NCBI GenBank assembly: GCA_027065385.1
Contig: JAMOOP010000102.1
Span: 1 to 38,061, forward strand
Source: Campylobacteraceae bacterium
GTDB taxonomy: Bacteria > Campylobacterota > Campylobacteria > Campylobacterales > Sulfurovaceae
Reading direction: 5' to 3'
Length of the DNA: 38,061 nucleotides
This document shows, one piece after another, positions 33,862 through 38,061 of the stretch (positions are counted from its first letter, which is position 1; every line of letters starts with the position of its first letter). Below the pieces are notes generated by a model, which did not search any database, was not told where the DNA came from, and saw only the letters and a list, made by a program, of their open reading frames with translations. Both the position numbers and the translations under genes were made by a program.

Positions 33862-34360
33862 AATATAACCCCTTATCATCTTTTTTCAAAAAACCTCTAA
33901 ATGAGTTAATATCTTTTGCTTTAACAACTCTTAAAAATATTTTATTCATATTTAAATATATACCACCTTTAATCTCCCCAAAAGAGCCAACTCCATCTAT
34001 TGAAATTTTATAAGGTTTAAAAATGCTAAAAATAGTTGTAGCACTATTTATACTTTTTGGTACAATATTTTGTATAGCTTTATCGGTACTTACTTGCTCA
34101 ATAGATAGTTTATTATATAGAAAAAATATATTTAAATCTAGTGATTTTATTTTAGCAACTTTAATGCCTTTTACAAAAATATCAGCATCTTTAATAGAAA
34201 GCCCCAAAAGATTATCACTAAATTTTTCATTACTTATAACAATACCATTTTTATGTAACTCTTTTTCTATTTTATAGTAAATCTCTTGCTTTGGAGCAAA
34301 AATTAGTAAGAAAAATAGAAATAGAAAAGAGCCACCAATCATCTTTTTTACCATTTGCAT
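33842..34360 (-). CDS. GspN-like type II secretion protein (tentative)
   Basis: The 172-residue protein has one N-terminal TM segment (about 7-22). A periplasmic domain of beta character follows, with IKDADIFVKGIKVAKIKSLDLNIF and VGSFGEIKGGIYLNMNKIFLR, like parts of GspN, which has a similar anchor plus beta fold. GspN is usually about 250 residues, so this is short or a distinct relative. Its place between the GspM-like and GspC-like genes fits GspN. It overlaps gspC by 20 nt and the upstream gene by 13 nt (7 nt if the ATG at 34354 is used). Confidence 0.5.
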   Translation of the reverse strand: MQMVKKMIGGSFLFLFFLLIFAPKQEIYYKIEKELHKNGIVISNEKFSDNLLGLSIKDADIFVKGIKVAKIKSLDLNIFFLYNKLSIEQVSTDKAIQNIVPKSINSATTIFSIFKPYKISIDGVGSFGEIKGGIYLNMNKIFLRVVKAKDINSFRGFLKKDDKGLYYEKFFN

Positions 34361-34764
34361 ATTAACTCCACTCTATATTTCTCTTTACCTTGTTTATCTA
34401 TTTTTAGTTTTACAATCTGAAAAGGGTTATTCATAATATGCTTTATAACACTATTTAGCTCTTTTATATTAAGTCCTTTATATTTTACAATAACCTTTTG
34501 ACCTCTCTTTTTAAATGACTCTAGCTTATTTTTAGATACTATAGTTTTAAAAAGGTTAATTTTCTTTAAAATACTCTTACTTTTCCAAACCTTTTTAAGC
34601 TCTACTACTCTACTTATTTCACTAATAGATGACTCTATATCGGTCTTTTTATTTTTTACAAAACTATCTGCACTACTTTTATAAAAAATAGCATATATTA
34701 CAAAAATAGAGGCAATAAAGACTATAAGTTCATTTTTAAATCTTTTTAATATCATTAAATTCAT
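34348..34764 (-). CDS. GspM-like inner-membrane protein of type II secretion
   Basis: The 138-residue protein has one TM helix near the N-terminus (about 12-30, ELIVFIASIFVIYAIFY). A coiled-coil stretch (about 35-75) and a small alpha/beta domain (about 85-137, with KVIVKYKGLNIKELNSVIKHIMNNPFQIVKLKI) resemble the ferredoxin-like fold of GspM. GspM partners GspL to recruit the ATPase to the membrane. The start overlaps the end of the GspL-like gene in an ATGA, typical of translational coupling. The assignment depends on topology, size and order; sequence similarity to GspM is always weak. Confidence 0.6.
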   Translation of the reverse strand: MNLMILKRFKNELIVFIASIFVIYAIFYKSSADSFVKNKKTDIESSISEISRVVELKKVWKSKSILKKINLFKTIVSKNKLESFKKRGQKVIVKYKGLNIKELNSVIKHIMNNPFQIVKLKIDKQGKEKYRVELICKW

Positions 34765-35678
34765 AGAACCCTCTCTACTCTAACTACACTACCCTCTTTT
34801 TTAGCTGTTAGATTTTTTTTAGTAGCATTGCTTATTATCTGATTTATAGTAGCCTTATTAGCTTCTATAACTGCTGATACTTTCTTTTCATCAACTGTTA
34901 ACTCTTTTAAATGACTATTACTAGATAATAGTTTTGAAATATCTTCAATTGTATCTCGTTTAAGTCGCTCTATTTTATCTATTGGTTCATATTGAGCTAA
35001 TATACTTTTTCGAATACGACTAGAGCTAAGTTTAGAGTTTTTTGATATTAGTAACTCCTCTTTCTCTTCGCTATCTGCTATTGAACTTTTAACCCTATTC
35101 CCCTCTAAGATAAAAATTGTACTTAAAATAGTAAGTAAAATAGTTATAGCCACAGTCTGCTTTAGTGGTATTAATGAACCAAAAGAGCTACCAATAGATA
35201 TACCATGATTTAAAGATAAATCTTTTAAATCTAAATCTTTATAAATATATTTACTACCCATTAATCTTTTAGGTACTAATGCTACTATATTATCAATTGT
35301 TTTAAGAGCCGTTTTCTCTCCTAAATTTATTGCATTATCTAATTTATCTGATAACTCTTGAGCAAAAAATATTTTTCCAATTTGATATTTTTTTAACCCC
35401 CTACTTTCTAAAAATAAACTCATTTCATCTATATCATAGGCAAAAAAACACCAATACTCTTCACACTTATATACAAAAAATTGATACTCTTTGCTTTTAT
35501 CTAAATAGTCATCAAAAAGAGATGGGGCTATCTGTTTAGCTTGATATGCAAATTTAACACCCAATTCCTCTTTTAAAAAGGTGTAAAATTGTGGTGTAAG
35601 TATTATATCAATATTTTCATTTGTTGTGATATTTGGCATATCTTTATGGACTAATAATCTTTTATTAGATTTCCCCAT
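34761..35678 (-). CDS. GspL-like protein of type II secretion
   Basis: About 305 residues: a cytoplasmic N-terminal part (about 1-165) that is shorter than the actin-like domain of classical GspL, one TM helix (about 173-192, VAITILLTILSTIFILEG), a coiled coil (about 195-235), and a C-terminal ferredoxin-like periplasmic domain. GspL holds the ATPase GspE at the membrane together with GspM. The ATG at 35678 is preferred over a TTG at 35687. It overlaps gspK by 14 nt and the GspM-like gene by 4 nt. The call rests on topology and gene order. Confidence 0.6.
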   Translation of the reverse strand: MGKSNKRLLVHKDMPNITTNENIDIILTPQFYTFLKEELGVKFAYQAKQIAPSLFDDYLDKSKEYQFFVYKCEEYWCFFAYDIDEMSLFLESRGLKKYQIGKIFFAQELSDKLDNAINLGEKTALKTIDNIVALVPKRLMGSKYIYKDLDLKDLSLNHGISIGSSFGSLIPLKQTVAITILLTILSTIFILEGNRVKSSIADSEEKEELLISKNSKLSSSRIRKSILAQYEPIDKIERLKRDTIEDISKLLSSNSHLKELTVDEKKVSAVIEANKATINQIISNATKKNLTAKKEGSVVRVERVL

Positions 35679-36591
35679 TAAACTCAAAATTTACGCTCCT
35701 TTCATCAGAATAATCAAAACTAAAGCTATAATATCTATCTCTATATGCATAACTCTCTTCACAATGCATGGCATTTAGAGCTTTTTGTGAAAAAAGTTTT
35801 TTATCGAAAGGCTCTGTTGTATCGTTTTGTGCTAAAAACTCTTTTAATGTCATTTTATCCTCTTCTAAATTTGTATCTACTATCCAATCATCTTTAACAC
35901 TTTGTAGTGGAATATCAAATGCTATAGATATAAGTTCTGGTGAAATATATACTCCATCTATAAGAGCTTTATTAGTTACATCTATAAATATAAAATATTT
36001 ATCCCATGGAACTTTAAAAACCTTAGCATCATCATATCTTAAACGATAGTCCAATAAAATATTATAAAATTCATTTTTAGATAGAATACCTTTTTGTTTA
36101 CCTAATCTTGTTTTATATTCAAGATTTGGCATATCTTCACCATTTACTTTGGCTAATATAATCTCTTCTAATTTATTTGGCTCTTCTATCTCATATTTTT
36201 CCAATATATCTGCTAACACTTTTCTAGCCAACTCTAGCCGTTTTGGAATTTTTTTTGTAAACTCTTTATTAAGCCACTTAATAGGAATAGCTACTAAAAG
36301 TGGTGTGCATTTTAAATTTATATTAAATCCACTTTCATTCTCATTTAACATAAGTGGCAAGGTATATATCATCTCTATTTTTTTACTATCTACCTTTCCT
36401 TTTGGAAAAAATCTTTTTAAAATTTCGGTTGTATTTTTATATAAAAGATTTCCTTGTATAAGTGATGATACCTTTGAGGCATCTTTTTGTACCTTTTCAA
36501 GATATGAAAAAGATACGGCAACTATAGATAATATAGATGCTATTATTAAAAGTGTTATAAAAAGGGCAATACCTTTTTTTGTTTTATCCAT
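35665..36591 (-). CDS. gspK: GspK-like minor pseudopilin
   Basis: It starts MDKTKKG|IALFITLLIIASILSIVAVSF, a short leader with Gly at -1 and a hydrophobic helix that lacks the usual Glu at +5, as is typical of the tip pseudopilin GspK. The soluble domain is large (about 280 residues), also as expected for GspK, with an inserted alpha-helical region. I use the ATG at 36591; a TTG at 36603 would add four residues. First gene of the minus-strand operon, divergent from gspG with 64 nt between start codons. A TATAAT on the minus strand (36628-36623) is the likely promoter. Confidence 0.85.
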   Translation of the reverse strand: MDKTKKGIALFITLLIIASILSIVAVSFSYLEKVQKDASKVSSLIQGNLLYKNTTEILKRFFPKGKVDSKKIEMIYTLPLMLNENESGFNINLKCTPLLVAIPIKWLNKEFTKKIPKRLELARKVLADILEKYEIEEPNKLEEIILAKVNGEDMPNLEYKTRLGKQKGILSKNEFYNILLDYRLRYDDAKVFKVPWDKYFIFIDVTNKALIDGVYISPELISIAFDIPLQSVKDDWIVDTNLEEDKMTLKEFLAQNDTTEPFDKKLFSQKALNAMHCEESYAYRDRYYSFSFDYSDERSVNFEFNGEI

Positions 36592-36620
36592 TATAAAGCT
36601 CAATTCAAGTAAAATCGCTA

Positions 36621-36630
36621 TTATTATAAC
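36621..36630. promoter_or_regulatory. Overlapping divergent promoters of the two type II secretion operons
   Basis: The segment TTATTATAAC reads TATAAT on the minus strand (36628-36623, toward gspK) and TATTAT or TATAAC on the plus strand (toward gspG). Shared -10 sequences could coordinate or alternate the two transcripts. Confidence 0.45.
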
Positions 36631-36655
36631 TAAAATTAACTAAGGAATTTTAAAT

Positions 36656-37132
36656 ATGACTAAACTTTACAATACAACTGTAAAAAAAGAGGTGTTATCT
36701 AAAAATAACAAAAGAGAAAAAAAAGCTTTCTCTCTTATTGAGTTATTAGTTGTTATTCTTATTTTAGGTCTTTTAGTAGGTCTTGTTGCACCAAAAGTTA
36801 TTGGTCAAGGTACACAAGCTCAAATAAAACTTACATGCACACAGATGGGTAGTATAAAAGAGGCACTAAAGATGTTTAAACTAGATAATGGTAAATATCC
36901 AGATACAGATGAAGGAATAGAAGCATTAGTATCTAATCCAGATGCAGAAAAGTATCCAAACTATTCAGGCTCTCCATATCTTGAAAAACTTCCAAAAGAC
37001 CCATGGGGTAAATATTTTACTTATGTCAAAAATGGAAAAGATTTTAAAATTATTAGTTTAGGACCAGATAGAGCAGAGGGTGGAACTGACGAAGATGCTG
37101 ATATTGAATTTCCAAAATGTAGCGATAGATAG
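36656..37132 (+). CDS. gspG: Type II secretion major pseudopilin GspG
   Basis: The main building block of the pseudopilus. The 158 residues have a 24-residue leader ending EKKA|FSLIELLVVILILGLLVG, with Ala instead of Gly at -1, Phe at +1 and Glu at +5. The GspG signature follows: DNGKYPDTDEGIEALVSNP, PYLEKLPKDPWGKYFTY and the calcium loop LGPDRAEGGTDEDADI. AAGGA lies before the ATG. It runs divergently from the rest of the secretion genes and is followed after 13 nt by another pseudopilin gene. The leader is longer than usual for GspG (about 6-10). Confidence 0.93.
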   Translation: MTKLYNTTVKKEVLSKNNKREKKAFSLIELLVVILILGLLVGLVAPKVIGQGTQAQIKLTCTQMGSIKEALKMFKLDNGKYPDTDEGIEALVSNPDAEKYPNYSGSPYLEKLPKDPWGKYFTYVKNGKDFKIISLGPDRAEGGTDEDADIEFPKCSDR

Positions 37133-37145
37133 ATAGATTATTAAA

Positions 37146-37670
37146 TTGAAAAAAGCTTTTACACTAATAGAGCTAATTATAGTTGTAATGATTATATCAT
37201 TAGTTGGTTTTTTAGTATTTTCAGAAGCTGTTAAACAGACTAAAAGACCTGATAAATTAGACCCTTTAACACTATCATCAACACTTAAAAACTCTTTTTC
37301 TTATAGTGAGGATATAGAGTTTTTTTGTATTCAAAACTCTAAAGATTGCTATATAGCAAAAGGTGCTGATATTTTACCCTTTAAAGGAAATATTGATTTT
37401 GGTAATAATTTAGAGATTTATACTATTGATAAAAATAATCAATTAGTTCAAATAGAAGATTTTGGTAGAATAAAAGATAAAAAAATAACTTTTAGATATA
37501 CCATATATGCCAATGGTAGTACAACACAACTTATACTATCTAATGATACAGCGGTTTACTATCTTCCAAGCTATTTTGGTGAACCTAAAAAAGTGGAAGA
37601 TTTAGATAGTGCTAAAAAACTTTGGATAAAAGATGAGTATAATTTAAAAGATAGTGGGAATTACTATTAG
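37146..37670 (+). CDS. Minor pseudopilin (GspH/I-like)
   Basis: The TTG start at 37146 gives a four-residue leader MKKA|FTLIELIIVVMIISLVGFLVF, with Ala at -1 and Glu at +5, followed by a 150-residue soluble domain of beta character (IDFGNNLEIYTIDKNNQLVQIEDFGRI). It is 13 nt after gspG and must be cotranscribed. Class (GspH or GspI) is not resolved; size fits GspH. No GspF platform gene follows; instead the locus ends at an IS630 fragment, so gspF and the prepilin peptidase must lie elsewhere. Confidence 0.8.
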   Translation: MKKAFTLIELIIVVMIISLVGFLVFSEAVKQTKRPDKLDPLTLSSTLKNSFSYSEDIEFFCIQNSKDCYIAKGADILPFKGNIDFGNNLEIYTIDKNNQLVQIEDFGRIKDKKITFRYTIYANGSTTQLILSNDTAVYYLPSYFGEPKKVEDLDSAKKLWIKDEYNLKDSGNYY

Positions 37671-37744
37671 TTCTATAGCTAAAATCAAATCTTATTAAGT
37701 ACCTATCCAAAATTGATTTCATAAAAATATGATAAAATAACAGA

Positions 37745-37948
37745 ATGAGAAAAGTAGAAGTATTAACAAAAGAAGAGAAACAAGAACTAGAGGCTATTAA
37801 AAAGAACTATCCAACATATACAGAAAGAGATAGAGCATCAGGAATACTATTAAGTTATAGAGGATATAGTCCAAAGGAGATAGCAGAAATATTTGAAATA
37901 AGTAGGAGAATGGTATATAATTGGTTAGATGAATTTACTACACTTTAG
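37745..37948 (+). pseudogene. IS630-type transposase N-terminal fragment
   Basis: The 67 residues form the N-terminal helix-turn-helix of IS630/Tc1-mariner type transposases: YPTYTERDRASGILLSYRGYSPKEIAEIFEISRRMVYNWLDEF. A complete gene would continue with the linker and the DDE catalytic domain, but a stop follows at 37948 and no frame downstream to the window end resumes the family sequence. I take it as a truncated remnant, although a single-domain gene cannot be excluded. Residues RRMVYNWLDEF are the recognition helix. It has an upstream TATGATAAAAT that may be a promoter. Confidence 0.65.
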
Positions 37949-37987
37949 ACAAAAAAATGAAAAATTAGGGAAGATATAAGCAAAAAG

Positions 37988-38026
37988 ATGATTATTATGT
38001 TTTATCAAAATGCACATAATAATCAT
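37988..38026. repeat. Perfect 13-bp inverted repeat after the IS630 fragment
   Basis: ATGATTATTATGT (37988-38000) and ACATAATAATCAT (38014-38026) are exact reverse complements around a 13-nt loop. No U-tract follows. It may be an element end, a REP-like hairpin or a folded leader for a gene past the window. Confidence 0.6.
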
Positions 38027-38061
38027 AGAAATTATACTACAAAGTATCAAATATAGAGATA

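Noticed and set aside
34023-34277. Short plus-strand membrane-like frame opposite the GspN-like gene
   Set aside because: A shadow of the overlapping minus-strand operon; no independent start signal.
36149-36643. 164-codon plus-strand frame opposite gspK
   Set aside because: Antisense to gspK, which has a clear pseudopilin N-terminus and fits the operon; the opposite frame has no recognisable domain and runs into the shared promoter region.
37949-38061. Continuation of the IS630 transposase by frameshift
   Set aside because: I looked in the forward frames after the stop and found no linker or DDE-domain sequence, so a simple frameshift is not supported within the window.

Overview
The window is a roughly 38-kb AT-rich stretch of a bacterial chromosome that includes the replication origin. 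I infer Campylobacterota (Epsilonproteobacteria), most likely a free-living sulfur-type lineage. The grounds are DnaA boxes of the form TTATTCACA on both sides of dnaA, TGATATAAT extended -10 promoters mostly without a -35 box, pseudopilins with the KKAF(T/S)LIEL cleavage site, Hcp-like Sel1 repeat proteins, and general gene content. Genus cannot be fixed from the sequence. I found no tRNA, rRNA or CRISPR array.

Layout. (1) 1-359: 3' part of an Rpn/PD-(D/E)XK transposase-like gene. (2) 426-6252, minus strand: recJ, pyrG, dnaN, dnaA. (3) 4741-4900 and 6280-6740: the two lobes of a bipartite oriC flanking dnaA, with 12 exact DnaA boxes, a DnaA-trio with GC cluster and AT-rich unwinding element beside dnaN, a perfect 22-bp inverted repeat carrying two boxes, and a repeated non-DnaA motif CCCTAAATCTCGGC. 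(4) 6798-9073: wecB, ruvC and a SPOR lipoprotein. (5) 9088-17320: an envelope region with an eight-repeat Sel1/Hcp-like protein, an NlpC/P60 lipoprotein, two tandem L,D-transpeptidases, a small Sel1 protein, a ChaA-type antiporter and a double-length bactofilin. (6) 17559-18215: rpmI-rplT. (7) 18425-21389: a FecR / OmpA-like lipoprotein / CHASE2-HD-GYP operon, with a second NlpC/P60 lipoprotein convergent to it. (8) 22291-25715: a lipoprotein, a single-domain KpsC-like Kdo transferase, a secreted PLD-like protein and an HlyD-like adaptor. (9) 26006-28145: dapB-purF. (10) 28148-37670: a type II secretion locus, with minus-strand order gspK-L-M-N-C-D-E-pseudopilin-exosortase and plus-strand gspG plus a second pseudopilin. 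(11) 37745-38061: an IS630-type N-terminal fragment and a 13-bp hairpin.

How it fits together. The left block handles replication start, nucleotide supply and recombination. The middle is dominated by peptidoglycan and envelope proteins (L,D-transpeptidases, NlpC/P60 endopeptidases, SPOR, OmpA-like, bactofilin, Sel1), which may cooperate in wall remodelling or cell shape. The FecR-OmpA-HD-GYP operon looks like a periplasmic sensor feeding into c-di-GMP turnover. The right end is a protein secretion machine whose last gene is an exosortase-like membrane transpeptidase. The most striking non-coding signals are the structured bipartite origin with its unexplained repeated motif, and 11-bp tandem direct repeats just upstream of several envelope-gene promoters, which resemble response-regulator operators.
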